Assembly: GCA_022695795.1 (NCBI GenBank)
Contig: MU404105.1
Location: 232,705 to 296,704 of the forward strand
Source of the DNA: Biscogniauxia marginata
Taxonomy: Eukaryota > Ascomycota > Sordariomycetes > Xylariales > Xylariaceae
Length of the DNA stretch: 64,000 nucleotides
Reading direction: 5' to 3'
Position numbers and translations under genes: made by a program. Position 1 is the stretch's first letter. Each line of letters begins with the position of its first letter. Under the pieces are notes generated by a model, which made no database searches, was not told the DNA's origin, and saw only the letters and a list, made by a program, of their open reading frames with translations. Shown here in pieces: positions 1 through 11,738 of this stretch.

Positions 1-2
1 TG

Positions 3-2342
3 CACAACAAGACCCACGTTTTCTATAAAGTCAAGGTTCCCGCTCCGCCCTTTGGTCCTCGTCACGTCCAACCCGCTTGGTATCCGGGCGATCCCGACAA
101 TTCGATACGCAACCTACCAAGATATCTGCTCACTAAGTGGTCACATGAGACGGGCTTCGAAAGGGTCGAGCTTGATGCTTTCTGGGAACAATGGACTTTC
201 ATGGCCAACACCGAATGGAGAGACGATCCGAACGGCCTCTGCTTAGCCATGGACCACAAGACCTTTGAGCGTTGCCTCGTGCCGTCTGGCGGCTACCGAC
301 ATGCCGCATCCAACCTAATACATGACCGCATGTTTGCATTCTATGATACCAACCATGATGACCTGATCGGCTTCGAGGAATTCCTGCACGGCGTTTCATA
401 CCGGAAGAGGAAGGACAAGCTCAGGAGGACATTCGATGGCTACGATATAGACGGTGATGGCTTCGTCAACAGGCGCGATTTCTTGCGCATGTTTCGCGCC
501 TACTATGTGCTGTATAAGCAGATGCACAGGGATATTCTCGAGGGTTTGGATGACCACATGATGACCACCACCGAGGCCCAACAGCTCATTAATAGCAGAC
601 AGCCTCTGAGCAGCCTCTTCGGTAGAGAGGGTAGGGTCCCCCCAGCTGATCATGACAGACCTATGGAAGGCAAGGTATTTCGCTCGAATGGAGATGTCGA
701 CATAAGCGACGGAAAAGGTGTCGTTAGCGAGGATAAGCCAGATACATCTAGCCGTGAGGAGATTCTCAGTGGGTTATTTACGCGTAACAGCAATCAAAGC
801 TTCTTCACCGAATCTTTTGGCTCCTCTTCTAGGAGACCCTTTTCTCCCAATGGAGATACTCGCTACTTATCAGGCGTTATCAATCCACCTCGAAACACGG
901 TTGATCTAGCATCCTTGCTATCTGGTAACTACACGCAGCTCGAGGATATTCTCGATTCAATCCACCATGAAGACCATAGTCTTTTCGTAGCTGACGACGC
1001 CGAGTCCGAATCTTCCGAAGACGACGAGGATCAAAGCACGCGGGACGGCCAGGATGCCAATGGTATCGAAGAAGACCAGAATACTGATCTATCGACTAAC
1101 GATGCCGGTGAATCGGCTATGCGTCAAGCGATACCAGACGCTCAAAGATTTACTAATACATTGCCTACTGAAAGCCAGCTTAGGACACAACATCAAAGTG
1201 TCGTCGCGAATTCTCACCGCCTTGGTCTTGACAAACGGAAAAGGGTCGTGGCTAGGAAACAGCTTCACGAGAGGTGGAAAAGACGTCAATTTTATTTAGA
1301 CGAGGAGGAAGGAGCCCTACCACCCCAAGGCTGGGACGAAAGCCAGGATGTTCTTGTCAACTTGAATGGGATCGCCGAATCCTCCAAGTCGGCCCAGCCA
1401 CTACTTTCGCCAAGGTCTAGATCTTCCTCTAAAGTTCGGTTTGCCGAAGCCACGGACGATTTTGAGACCAGGTCCAATCATTCGACCTCATCCCGAAGTG
1501 TGCCAGAGAGATGGGGTGGAATGGAGATTCCCGATGCAGAGCGAGATGCCGGCAAGGAAATTCTGTACCAAGTCACACAGCAAGCCTTTAATGAGTTGCT
1601 AGACGAGATTTTCAAAAAGAAGGAAGATCTTGCCGTACGTGCAGCCGAAACGAAGGAGCAGCGACAAAAGTACCGAGAGCTTCTACAAACTGTGGAATTA
1701 GACGATGAAGATGGCAAGTCAACAAGAGAGTCCCCACACGAGTCACAGGATCAGACCTCTCAGGAAGCACGTCCGATTCCGCATCAAAGCCTGGAGGAAT
1801 TATTGTCATCTAGTGGCTACGCAATCAGTCCTTCCGGGGAGGATGACCAAATGCCGAAACTAGAACCTGTCTCGGGCTCAATTGAAGATTCGGAACGTGA
1901 GAGAACCGAGGAGTCAGTACCGCCAACAAGCGACATCACTTCTGCAGAAACAGATAGATACCGTGACCCGACCATGCCACAATTTAGACCGAATAGTCTG
2001 TCACCGGCCATTGTGGCAGGTGGTAACCCAGAAGGACGAAGAGCGTCCTCGGCCGTAGAGTTACCCAACCCTATCTCGCCTAATGGTGTAAGAGGTCAAG
2101 GGGGTGCTCAAGACACAGAATCGAAAATTATCGATCCTCATTCACCAAACCACATTCCACACTCCACGTTGATCACCTGGAAACGGCTGGACCTCGCAGA
2201 ACAGGAGGCGAGGGACCGGGGCGGATGGGGCAGGCTTAGTTACGAAGAGTTTGAGGAGATTTATCGCGAGCATGAATTCCAGGATAGTAGTCGTAACCGT
2301 CTCGACTACCTAGGTAGTTGGATTGACTTCTGCATTCCCTAG
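3..2342 (+). CDS. ZZ-finger/EF-hand domain protein, 5' truncated by window
   Basis: An open frame runs from base 3 to the TAG at 2340-2342 and gives 779 visible residues; the start lies upstream of the window. The first visible residues (HNKTHVFYKV) look like the end of a ZZ-type zinc finger as found in fungal ZZ/EF-hand proteins. Two EF-hand loops follow: DTNHDDLIGFEE (residues about 115-126, 12 positions with D/N ligands and final Glu) and DIDGDGFVNRRD (about 148-159). The rest is a long polar, acidic, Ser-rich region, with a basic patch near residue 410 (KRKRVVARKQ) and a conserved-looking Trp/Tyr-rich end. A calcium-responsive scaffold role is inferred from the domains only. No intron is seen in the visible part. 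The family assignment is good; the exact role is unknown. Confidence 0.8.
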   Translation, partial: HNKTHVFYKVKVPAPPFGPRHVQPAWYPGDPDNSIRNLPRYLLTKWSHETGFERVELDAFWEQWTFMANTEWRDDPNGLCLAMDHKTFERCLVPSGGYRHAASNLIHDRMFAFYDTNHDDLIGFEEFLHGVSYRKRKDKLRRTFDGYDIDGDGFVNRRDFLRMFRAYYVLYKQMHRDILEGLDDHMMTTTEAQQLINSRQPLSSLFGREGRVPPADHDRPMEGKVFRSNGDVDISDGKGVVSEDKPDTSSREEILSGLFTRNSNQSFFTESFGSSSRRPFSPNGDTRYLSGVINPPRNTVDLASLLSGNYTQLEDILDSIHHEDHSLFVADDAESESSEDDEDQSTRDGQDANGIEEDQNTDLSTNDAGESAMRQAIPDAQRFTNTLPTESQLRTQHQSVVANSHRLGLDKRKRVVARKQLHERWKRRQFYLDEEEGALPPQGWDESQDVLVNLNGIAESSKSAQPLLSPRSRSSSKVRFAEATDDFETRSNHSTSSRSVPERWGGMEIPDAERDAGKEILYQVTQQAFNELLDEIFKKKEDLAVRAAETKEQRQKYRELLQTVELDDEDGKSTRESPHESQDQTSQEARPIPHQSLEELLSSSGYAISPSGEDDQMPKLEPVSGSIEDSERERTEESVPPTSDITSAETDRYRDPTMPQFRPNSLSPAIVAGGNPEGRRASSAVELPNPISPNGVRGQGGAQDTESKIIDPHSPNHIPHSTLITWKRLDLAEQEARDRGGWGRLSYEEFEEIYREHEFQDSSRNRLDYLGSWIDFCIP

Positions 2343-2943
2343 GATGGGACCGCGCAGCAACTGCCCTGCTCTCGCAGATGGCATCTAATGCATCTAATGC
2401 ATCTGACGTAGTAATCCCATCGACGAACCTGACTTGGAGAATCAAAATGTATTGGTGTTCAGGGAGCTGCACGATATGCGGTCGGTATATGTATATTACT
2501 TGTATATGACTAGGTTAATATCAGTAGGCGGTCTGCCGTCTTGAGCTGGGGAATTGGGGGAACCAAAAAAAAAGGAGGGATTCGGTGATCTTGTTGGCGA
2601 ACATGGATTTCATTCTTCGTTGATTTTCATCCACCTGTTGTGAATTCCAACACATTCATCGGTTTGCTATTGCCACGGGTCTTTACGGACTAGAAATTGC
2701 CCTAACGAGAGATTCCATCCTCAACAGATAGGTGCGTAGACTCTAGGTTTCCACTTTACTCATGGCCGTGGTGATCAGATTTGAACATTTCTTACTGTCT
2801 GCTAAATTTTGACTATGGAAAAAATGTACATACACGAGAAAGGAACGGGCTATCTGAGGGCGGCCAATTAATCTACCAAAACATTATGTAGAATCGGTGC
2901 GATCTAACGACACCTCTTCCTATTCCTCATTAACTTGGTTCAC
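2343..2943. other. intergenic, convergent 3' ends
   Basis: This is the space between two convergent genes. It contains a short A/G-rich tract near 2565 and a tandem ATCTAATGC-like repeat at about 2380-2402. No open frame or RNA gene was recognised; it probably holds the two 3' UTRs. Confidence 0.5.
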
Positions 2944-4237
2944 TCAGCCAACGACGCCCCCATAGAACGCTAGGCCCTGGAAGAACTGTCTGTTGCCGAA
3001 CTCAGCAAGGTCAAGAGTCTGAACGACGCGCGACTGCCTAAGAGAGTAGGCCGTGATGCTCGCAGCGCGGTCGAGCGTGTACAGGTACTCGCCCGCGACG
3101 ATGGAGTCGAACTTGCCGGCCGCGGTCGCCGGGCCCGCAAGAGTCGGCTTCGCATTCATGGACACGGGATCGAGGACCGTGATATCCGCGACGCCGCCGT
3201 CGAGCACGTACAGCGCGCCGAACTCTTCCGAGTACCGGCTCCAGCAGCTGGCCGCCTGGCCCGCCACGTTGACCACCCCGGACGTGGTCGCGCGCAGGTC
3301 GTCGTCGGCGACGTCCACGAAGGCCCCGCCGAACCCGGGGTCGCTGACGAAGGCCCTCGACCCGCCGCCCAAGAACGTGAGCGAGAAGTTGACGTCCAGC
3401 CCGGCGGGGCGCGACACGCGCGGCGCCGGGGACACGGCGCCGTCGCGCAGCACGCGGTACGCGTACAGGTAGCCCGGGTCCCCGACCGCGCCCGTGGCGC
3501 CCTTGATGCTGACGAAGAGCGCCGTGCCCTCCGGGTTGAACACGATGTCCGAGACGGTGTTGGGCGGGCCTAGCGGCGGCGTCGTCTGGTTCGCGAGGGG
3601 CAGGGGCATGGGGCCGCCGTGAGGTCGCAGCCCGGCGCCCGTCACGTCGTAGCACTGTACCGCGCTGCGGGTGCCGCTGTTGGCCACGCACGCGATGTTG
3701 TGCTGCCGGTTGTAGGCGACGGTGTTGGGGAAGTCGCCGCCGCTGTACACGGGCCTGCCCACCAGCTTTGGGCGGTACGGGTCCCTCTCTGGGATCGTGA
3801 ACAGCGAAACCGTGTTCGAGCCCGGGTTCACGGCGAGGAGGTGCGTGCCGGAGACCACGACGGCGTCCTGGCTGAAAAGCGTGTCTGGCGTGGATAATAC
3901 ATTCGTTAGCGGGCACAATCTGATTTGCATACCGATACATATGTAGCACTGTGTATAGGATCCCGGGGATGAACTTGCGATCAGTATTTGAATACTTACC
4001 CACTGCGGCCTGTCCCTGGCTGTTCAACCCGATGAGTCCCTTTCCTCCGGTTGAGGTCCGAATCGGGTCGCTGAGGGTCCCATCCCGGTTTGAGACCTTC
4101 ACCGTGACGATATTGGCCCCAGCTGGATCGTTCTCGAGAAAGTAGAGAGCCCTGGGAGAAGTCGAATTTGAGTACGGTTTCGGTACTGCCACACTTGCGG
4201 CCAAGGAGGCAAAGCGTAGAGTGTGCGACAACTTCAT
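2944..4237 (-). CDS. secreted lactonase-type seven-bladed beta-propeller protein
   Basis: Two exons, 4237..4000 and 3884..2944, encode 392 aa. The intron has a GTAAGT donor (3999) and a CAG acceptor (3885) and joins ...GQAAV to DTLFSQD in frame. The N-terminus MKLSHTLRFASLAASVAV looks like a signal peptide. The body has the repeated strand pattern and the phrases NPGSNTVSLF, DIVFNPEGTALFVS and GLAFYGG seen in fungal 3-carboxymuconate-lactonase-like (YbhE-type) propellers. It is probably an extracellular lactonase or sugar-binding propeller; the substrate cannot be told. The second exon is very GC-rich compared with the AT-rich flanks, so long antisense and off-frame ORFs cover it and should be ignored. 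Confidence 0.8.
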
Positions 4238-7175
4238 TGTGCTCTTGGTGATAATTGCGGGAGCTGAGCTAGGTATTTATCTGTCGAACGACTTCGTTTA
4301 TCCAAAAATGAAACTATGCGGCGAATCTGGGTTGCTTTATTATGCGAGAAAAAGTGTTGGTCTTAGTTATAGGGTGCCTAATGCTTCTACCGGATGTGCT
4401 TGAGGACATGAGGTCCTCAGCGTCCTATATATACTATCCCATCCTTGACCTGACTGTATTGAGATGTATACGTCAGGAATCGAAGATCTACATACGGCCT
4501 GAAGACAAGAAGGGGGATTCCATAGCTAACCTGTCACCAAATAAGGTTTGAGCAGAGACTCGTTTGCGACGCAAAGCGCCAGCTCGAGAAGGCTGTGTCC
4601 TGTGTTGATGGTCCCTGTTAACCGAGTAAGCCGGTGCAGGAACCATGAGGGACCAGGTACGGATATCCATTTCAGACTCAATGATTCCACATCGCCGCAT
4701 TTCTGGCGTTGAATCATACCTTTCCTTGAAGATCCTGGGCCGTTTAGCTGAGTGGTGATGCCGAGATGACCCTGGTGGTTTCTGCGGCTGAGCCACGTAT
4801 ACCCCACAAATTGATTCCAAACCACCATGCATCATCGGCTTATTAGTGAAGTCGATTAAAGAAGGGCTGATATCTGACCACCTGCTGTCGCCCCTACAGG
4901 TATAGCCAGGAACTAGCTGCTCATTATCTTGCTATGGCTCTCCATTTTTATTTCTGCTATCTTCTTTTGTTTCGTCATCTCGAGTCTCTGGTTAGTTCTA
5001 GAGCAGAGAGATCACTACGCTAACCTGCGCTCTGCCGGGGGGGTGTATTTATCGCCTGCAGCCCTATTTCACTCCCGAGCCCTACAGTGGACTATATTTA
5101 GGTAGCCTTTGTCTTATTTAGGGCTTAATTTGACTTCGTAATTAAGATTCTCACTAAACGTTACAGGGTATTTTAATACCACGATAAAAACGGCTCCCAA
5201 GAACTTGAAATGCTAAGTCACTTAGGTACGGATAGATCAAGGGATATTATAGCCGCTTCTTACTCATATTACAAAGGTACGGACGGTTCGTTTGACTGGA
5301 TATATTTATTGAAATAATACTTTGAGTTCGTAACCTGTACTTGAGAGCCATTGTACCTAAAGGATTGAAAGAAGAAAAAAGAGAAATTCTTTTTATTTCA
5401 AGGATCACGGTATAGGTTAGGTTTGCCGAGATACTGTTTTCCCTGGTTAACCGTTACTGATTACTAATAGTAAGCTGGGAATTGGAAGCTATATAGAGAC
5501 CTAGCTGACCTAGGTGAGTATAAATAGAAGCTCGCTGGGAATGCGGTAAGCGCATAGATAAATACTAATCATGTATTTCGACAAGTTCATCTAGACTAAT
5601 CGTCTTCCCCTCTACCCTGAGACCAGGGACATATTATTACCATATATCTTCCGAGCACAACGTAATCCAAGATTTTCTCAGATGATGCTTGACACTTAAG
5701 CTCAAGACAGCTACATATAAAAAACAAGGGTTTATTAGTTAATGCTTCCTGGTAAGAAGAACTTTCAGTGACAGAGTATGCGGTACGTGTGAGCAGAGAG
5801 TATATGGACAACTTCACAGAAGAACAAAGCTACTGAGATGAAGGGGGATGGAAACGAAAAGCATTCATGTATTATCAAAATGACTGAACTTGTCAACTTC
5901 GGGAAACTCGGTGAACTTCTCGACAAACATTTTCTTCATTAGCCTTGCTAACCCCCTCCCCCCGGATAGTCCATGTCTCGATATCGCAATAGTTACTGAT
6001 GTCGTTCACCAATCATAAGGTAGCCGTAGTAGAAGTCGCTGATAAGCTTGTAATTTACAATAAATAGGGTTAGCTAAGCTATTTAGATGGACGTTTCAGT
6101 AGTTTGAGCTGCCATAGTAGTATTATTAGCTAAACACGAACTAGATGCGAGATCCGTGAGCTGCGGTAAACCAAGTCTTTTAGACTTGACCAGAGGAATT
6201 CCATCTTCTGCGTGTGAAGAGCAGTGATCGCTAGTTTCAAGTACAATCCATCCAGTTACTTCTGCGCATAATTCCTGTTTGGGATCTGCGTGAGATGTCG
6301 TGTGATCACTACCTTCCAGTAGATTCGATTACTATTTCGATTCTATGCAGAAATAGATAGCGGGTTGTAAGGTAGCACCGTTGACACCAGGCCTCGTGAT
6401 TTCCAAAGGGATATAAATTCATATATCAGGAGATCTCAAGCTTTGGGTTGATTTGACGGGATGATTTGTCAGCTAGATTACTTATGTGTCCGAAATGTCA
6501 TGAGTTTTCTAGAAATACTTAGCCTTGGGTGGATATGATAACCACCTACCTAACCACTTATGATTACAATCTGTAAGGATAGACCGTATGCGACAGCTTA
6601 GCTCTACTGTATCAATCGGGCTTCAGGATAGATGATGTAATAGAAGCTAGAGTTGATACCACCCTCTCCGTTCTACCGGCTATGTAACGCTGGATTTCAA
6701 AGCAATTCCTCGACAACCCCGCCCTCTCCACTTACTCGAGATGGTGTAGATACAACATTATAGGGAATTAATTGTTAAACTTTGACAGGGATTTAGGTAA
6801 CTTTTCCTCGTGAGTCTCCTCATAGTCACACCACCTGCTCGTATCTCATAAGTAGTTTCTCGATATATTTCCACAAGAACTACTTCTAGATACAACAGGT
6901 CTTTATATACTCACGCCACGGTTCAGGGTTTAATAATATATCCTTCAAGTTTATTCAATCAGACCCCAGGATAGTATCGATGGATGGTGTGAGACTATTA
7001 TATAGAATGTAACAATTAATACCCCTGAATGGTGTACATAACACGTTTATCCATCGTGCCATTGATATCTTGTATATAAACCCGCAGTCTGGGTTGTTAA
7101 AATTTTCAGTTGTACTGATTGTCATTCCACGAATATTACGAGAACTTGTTAAGGCGAATTTCAAGAGCCATCATC
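4238..7175. other. long AT-rich gene-poor stretch
   Basis: About 2.9 kb without a convincing gene. The part from about 4850 to 7150 is clearly AT-rich, with many stop codons in all frames. It could be an old, mutated transposon or simply non-coding DNA; I found no terminal repeats or transposase motifs. A weak minus-strand frame at 4526-4828 ends with INTGHSLLELAL, which may be a relic, but there is no start or partner exon. Confidence 0.4.
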
Positions 7176-8306
7176 ATGAAGGAAGCTGTCGTAGGCCCAG
7201 GTAGGTACTTATAGAATCTGCATAAAATTGAGGGTCGCGCTCACGTCTGGCAGGGCCAAAGGTCCAGATTATTGATTCACCCATCCCTAAACCGAATGCC
7301 GACCAGGTTGTCACCAAGGTCGTCGTGAGCGGCTCTAATCCTAAGGATTGGAAGGGCCCCGAATGGTGGCCGGACCGCGTAGTGAACCAGGGCGATGATA
7401 TTGCCGGTATCGTCCACGAGGTTGGCGAAAATGTAACTGAGTTCAAGCCTGGTGATCGTGTCGCGGCGTTCCACCAGATGATGAACCCACATGGTTCATA
7501 TGCCGAATATGCCGTCTCTTGGCAGCATACCACCTTCCACATCCCTAAGGAAACTTCCTTTGAAGGTATGCCCCTATCAATTGGGACAAGACCATGTTAT
7601 CAGATGACTGGACGCTAAAGAATCACCAGAGGCTGCTGCCATTCCTCTAGCTGCCATGACCTCAGCTGTTGGACTTTATCTTCGCCTAGGCCTCCCGGAA
7701 CCTTGGAGACCGGCTACAGAACCAACCCCCCTTGTCATATACGGCGCCGCTTCTGCTGTAGGTGCCTATGCAGTTCAGCTGGCGCAGCAGAGTAACATCC
7801 ATCCCGTGATCTGCGTGGCGGGTAATTCAATTGCTCATGTGGAGAAATTGATTGACAGAAGCAAAGGCGATACCATCATTGACTACCGTGGGGGTGATGA
7901 TGCTGTGGTCGACGGCTTGAAGAAAGCCGCTGGCGGCACAAAATTGCTCTACGCCTTTGATGCTGTGTCCGAAAAGAATAGCTACATCAACCTGAGCAAG
8001 GTCTTGGCCGAAGGCTCCACGATTAGCCTAGTATTGCCAGGGAAGAATCTTTCCGAGATACCTTCTTACATCACACAGAACACTACAAGCGTTGGCTCGG
8101 TGTTCAATGATGATAAGGACTTCGGCTTTATCTTCTTCCGATATTTTGGTCGGGGTTTGCAGGAAGGTTGGTTCAAGGCGCAGCCCCAGGAAGTTGTTCC
8201 TGGTGGATTAGGAGGCATACAAGCGGCACTGGAGAATCTGAAGGCTGGAAAGGCAAATGCCATCAAATACGTCTTCAGAATAGCGGACACAGAAGGGGTT
8301 GCTTGA
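7176..8306 (+). CDS. MDR-family NAD(P)H oxidoreductase (enoyl reductase-like)
   Basis: Three exons (7176..7200, 7254..7565, 7621..8306) give 340 aa, MKEAVVGPGPKVQIID... All joins are phase 1 with GTAGGT/GTATGC donors and CAG/AAG acceptors. The GroES-like N-terminal domain contains NPKDWK and GDDIAGIVHEVGENV...FKPGDRV; the Rossmann domain contains VIYGAASAVGAYAVQLAQ, the nucleotide-binding turn. Length and motifs fit zinc-independent medium-chain reductases such as the trans-acting enoyl reductases (ToxD/LovC type) and quinone reductases. No structural zinc cysteines are visible. It lies a few kb from a P450 and a LaeA-like methyltransferase, which suggests, but does not prove, a secondary-metabolism setting. 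Confidence 0.85.
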
Positions 8307-8874
8307 GGTCAACACCCAAATGCAGCAACGACTAGGAGGCGATGCTGTTATGTCAGGCGAAGAAGTGTGTCTAGAATGTTATGGAGGCGAAGATGCCAAG
8401 CTGTAATTCTGAACATGACTTCGTCTCGCTCGTTAATAGTTTTCGCGATCTGATACAATGCTAATGATTCGTCATGCTTCGGAGATTGTTTACTATAAGC
8501 GAGCACCCCTGGCTGGATGTTCGGCCCCTTTAACTCATCGTTGATTAGCAAGGACGAAGCATAAATGGTTCGTCTATATATGCATAGTTGCTAAAAAGCT
8601 ATGATCCTGGGTATAGTCTTATTAGAATTAAGCCTGGAGACCTCAAGACCTAGGTATGATCGTAGCATTATAATTATGACGGACGGGAGGCCAAATTAGC
8701 TAACGAAGTGTGCGAAACTATACAACTTGGAAACAAGTTATGGCTAACGGTAATTGAAGGCAAAAATACAATCTATAGAAAAGAAATAACTGTCCATCAC
8801 CAGCTTTCAGATATAAAGGACCAAAACAATCTGCCCATCAATCCTCGAATATCCAAGCAACGCACTGCTCACTG
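8307..8874. other. intergenic, no gene seen
   Basis: Convergent 3' space between the oxidoreductase and the GH16 gene. AT-rich toward the right; nothing recognisable. Confidence 0.5.
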
Positions 8875-9696
8875 CTAGTTAGTTCGGTAGATGGCTACGT
8901 AATTGACCTGGAGCCCACTGCCCAACCCTGTTGTCGTATTCCCATCTGGCTGCCCTCCACCGGGAAAGTTGCTGCCGACAGCAACGTTCAAGATTGGGAA
9001 AAAGCTCTTGTGAGCGACCCGCCCCCACAACTCGCCATCGCCTACGTCGCTGCCCTTGATCTGGAAGAATTTATTCCCGTCGAGCCACCACTCGAGTGTC
9101 TCGTCCTGCCAGTTGCTCGGGGTCCGGTTGACCTTGAGCGCCCACGTGTGGAAGGACTCAACCTGGAAAGTCCTCCTCGCGTTCGAGTTGCCGCCGCCAC
9201 CGAGGCTGAGGTGGTCGGTGCCGCCCCGGCCGTAGTGCAGCGTGGCGAGGGAGAAGTCGGCGCCGTGCGCGTTTTCCAAGATGTCCCACTCTCCGCATTG
9301 GGGCCACGAGACGTTCTTGCCGTTGCGAATGTCGTTCCCCAGGGCCCAGAAGGCTGGCCAGATGCCTGCTTGCTGGTTCGCAGGGAAAGTGCCCGTACGA
9401 AGCTCGGCTTGGAACAGCATGCGGTGGCCGTCCGGGCAGTTGAAGGCCTCCTTGCATTCTAGACGGGCCGAAGTCCACTGCCCATTGCTGTGCTGCGGCG
9501 TGATGTGGAGGGCCCCCGAGCCTGAAAGCGAGGAGTTGGAAGTGCTCTGGGTGTAATGTTGCACTTCAGAGTTACCGGCGTTGGGGCCAGCGTTTATAAT
9601 ATTCCATTTCGACTGGTTAGGGAGGGATCCAGCTGCACCGGCGAAGTCGTCCGACCAGACGAGGCTGTAGCCTGATTCTGCTGGAGGAGGTGTCAT
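8875..9696 (-). CDS. GH16 family endo-beta-1,3(4)-glucanase-like, no signal peptide
   Basis: A single exon encodes 273 aa, close to the size of a bare GH16 catalytic domain. The active-site motif is GEWDILEN: Glu136 (predicted nucleophile), Asp138 and Glu141 (acid/base) match the E-x-D-x-x-E pattern. Other family phrases are VWSDDF near the start, GIWPAFWALG before the active site, and FFPILNVAVGSNFPGG near the end. It should hydrolyse beta-1,3-linked glucans. Unlike most fungal members it begins MTPPPAESGYSLVWSDDF, leaving no room for a signal peptide. Either it acts inside the cell, is exported unconventionally, or has an upstream exon I could not find. Confidence 0.87.
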   Translation of the reverse strand: MTPPPAESGYSLVWSDDFAGAAGSLPNQSKWNIINAGPNAGNSEVQHYTQSTSNSSLSGSGALHITPQHSNGQWTSARLECKEAFNCPDGHRMLFQAELRTGTFPANQQAGIWPAFWALGNDIRNGKNVSWPQCGEWDILENAHGADFSLATLHYGRGGTDHLSLGGGGNSNARRTFQVESFHTWALKVNRTPSNWQDETLEWWLDGNKFFQIKGSDVGDGELWGRVAHKSFFPILNVAVGSNFPGGGQPDGNTTTGLGSGLQVNYVAIYRTN

Positions 9697-11738
9697 TGTT
9701 GAAGCTTATATTATATTTTGTAGCAAAGATGTAGAGAAGACTTGGGGACAGGTGTGTTGGTGAAGATCGTGTAGATCATCTTCACTTGAGAGGCCGAGTT
9801 TTACTGACCTTTATATTACCATTACTTGACTACGATTGATACCAAATACTTTGGCGAAACTAGAACTAGTAGGCCTCCGTGTTCTGAGGTGAGATAGGGG
9901 GCTTGTATCATGTGCTCCTAGAGGAATTTCACAACATGTCGTTGTGCTCACGTCGTAGCGCCCATCATGTTTACTAGTCCATGTTACCTCCATCACAACA
10001 AATCTGTAGCTGGTGGAGAGAGGAGTCCAGAACGTCGGGCTTGCCTATAAATGGAATACTGTGAGGCCTCGTGAGCAGATAGATGTAATCAAGACTTAGA
10101 GTTAGCTTATATTCATATTCCAACATCACGCACACCCTGATGTGAAGGGATGATGTAAGCACCTCCGACCAATTATGTCTGGATATCCAATGCTCACCAC
10201 ACACTTTTGCCTGGCCTATTGATTACCTATATATGATAGTGTTTAGTAAGATAAAGGGAAATTTAAGTAAGAAGCTGCTTGATGTGGAAAATAACTGGTT
10301 AGGTTGGCTACAAGTAGATATGTAGCTAGATCCAAGTGAGGAAAAGACAAAGTACACGCAAACATGTACTTTTCAACTATAGCAGGACCTTTCTCTCTCT
10401 TCTAATACTACTCTTACAAAAAACTAAGATGAGATAAAACAATTTCAATTGCAATGAAACGACTTGAAAAGGGATACGGAATCTAGGCAAATGGTAGACC
10501 TTACAATTGCTTAATTTGAACTTCGATGAATTTAATAAGGATGGTATTATGGTTCTCCAAGAGTGTAAAAGCCATATCCTCCGTTACGAAGTCATAATGA
10601 ATAGATGATTTAGGCAAATAAGTACAAACACGTTTCGTCCGGTATTAACTTCGGAGCAAACATCTGTGACTGTTATTGAGGAACAAAAACTCGATTCGAT
10701 TGCACTATGAATTATACCCTAATTGCAACTCACCCCCTATTCATCACCTTCAGTAACGCTTATGTATCCCTTTTCGCTTTGAACTATTGTTTGCAAATTT
10801 CTTTTTTTAAAAACCTGTATCTGCTGCTTTTAAATCGACCACGAGAGGCTACACAATTCGATTTCAATTAAGGAAAGATATGGGCAAAACTTGGAAATAT
10901 AACTTTAACAACCTCCGATACACAGAACTACGGCACCTACAAGATTTCCCTAACGACAACAGAACAATACTATTAAAATGACGGATGCCGAGTACACGGT
11001 CTTATTATCATTCCTCGTCGTAATTTTCGCTCTCGGCTCGGTGGCGGCTGTTTACATTTTAACCAATCCGCAACATGTAAGGGCTTAGAAAAAAGGGAGA
11101 GAACACTGTCTTACACCGCCGTTGGAACGACAGAAGCTTATGGTACGTCATATTTCACTGCCAGAGTACATGATAAAGTTGAAAGTTGATCTAAAACTTT
11201 GTATCTTGTTAGGAGTATTATTTTTGTGCTATTTTCGATCGCGAGACCCGTCGTCTAGCTCTAGGACGCTGATACACATTCCATCGCTGATAATGTGACA
11301 TAATGTCAAATCTGACTAATGCGGAACTGCAACATAAGTATGGCAAGCAAGCAAGAATTGGTCTCACGGGCATGTACATTGGCTCTTGTGGAAGAGAACA
11401 CTACACTTGCAATTAGCGAGGAAGGATTGATGATTTATCATGTGACTCGGTATACGTAATAAATAGAACAATTATCCACAAAGGCTTACGGGAATGATAA
11501 ATAGATTGTTATGGGTTGCCATGTTGGGCCATCGTATAATTTATTTCGTATCGTAACCTCCTGACACTAAAGCCGCAGCAGTTCCACAGGTATGGGCATG
11601 CCCGTAGAGCTCGAGAGACCATACATGAAATTAAATACCCTGGAATGAGTTTAATGTACATTAACATTGTTTAGTGATTGATAATATAGTAGTTGGACAC
11701 TAGTTATGTTTGTTTTTTATTATATTACTTGTAGATGA
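9697..11738. other. AT-rich intergenic stretch
   Basis: About 2 kb, AT-rich, with no recognisable conserved gene apart from a possible micro-ORF at 10978-11088 listed separately. No repeats with clear ends were seen. Confidence 0.4.
10978..11088 (+). CDS. possible 36-aa single-pass membrane micro-protein
   Basis: ATG in the context AAAATG opens a 36-codon frame ending at TAG 11086-11088. Residues 7-28 (TVLLSFLVVIFALGSVAAVYIL) form one clear transmembrane segment, after an acidic MTDAE. It is richer in GC than the surrounding DNA. A GTAAGG at 11077 could instead be a splice donor, so the last codons are uncertain. I do not recognise the family; the size recalls small ER or mitochondrial membrane subunits, but the residues do not match OST4. 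It may be a chance ORF. Confidence 0.25.
   Translation: MTDAEYTVLLSFLVVIFALGSVAAVYILTNPQHVRA

Noticed and set aside
3038..4237. A 399-codon minus ORF read straight through from the propeller start
   Set aside because: It reads through the intron into the wrong frame; the Arg/Pro/Gly-rich tail is an artefact. The spliced two-exon model keeps the propeller sequence.
4526..4835. Two overlapping minus ORFs, one ending INTGHSLLELAL...
   Set aside because: Possibly a relic, but no start context, splice sites or recognisable family.
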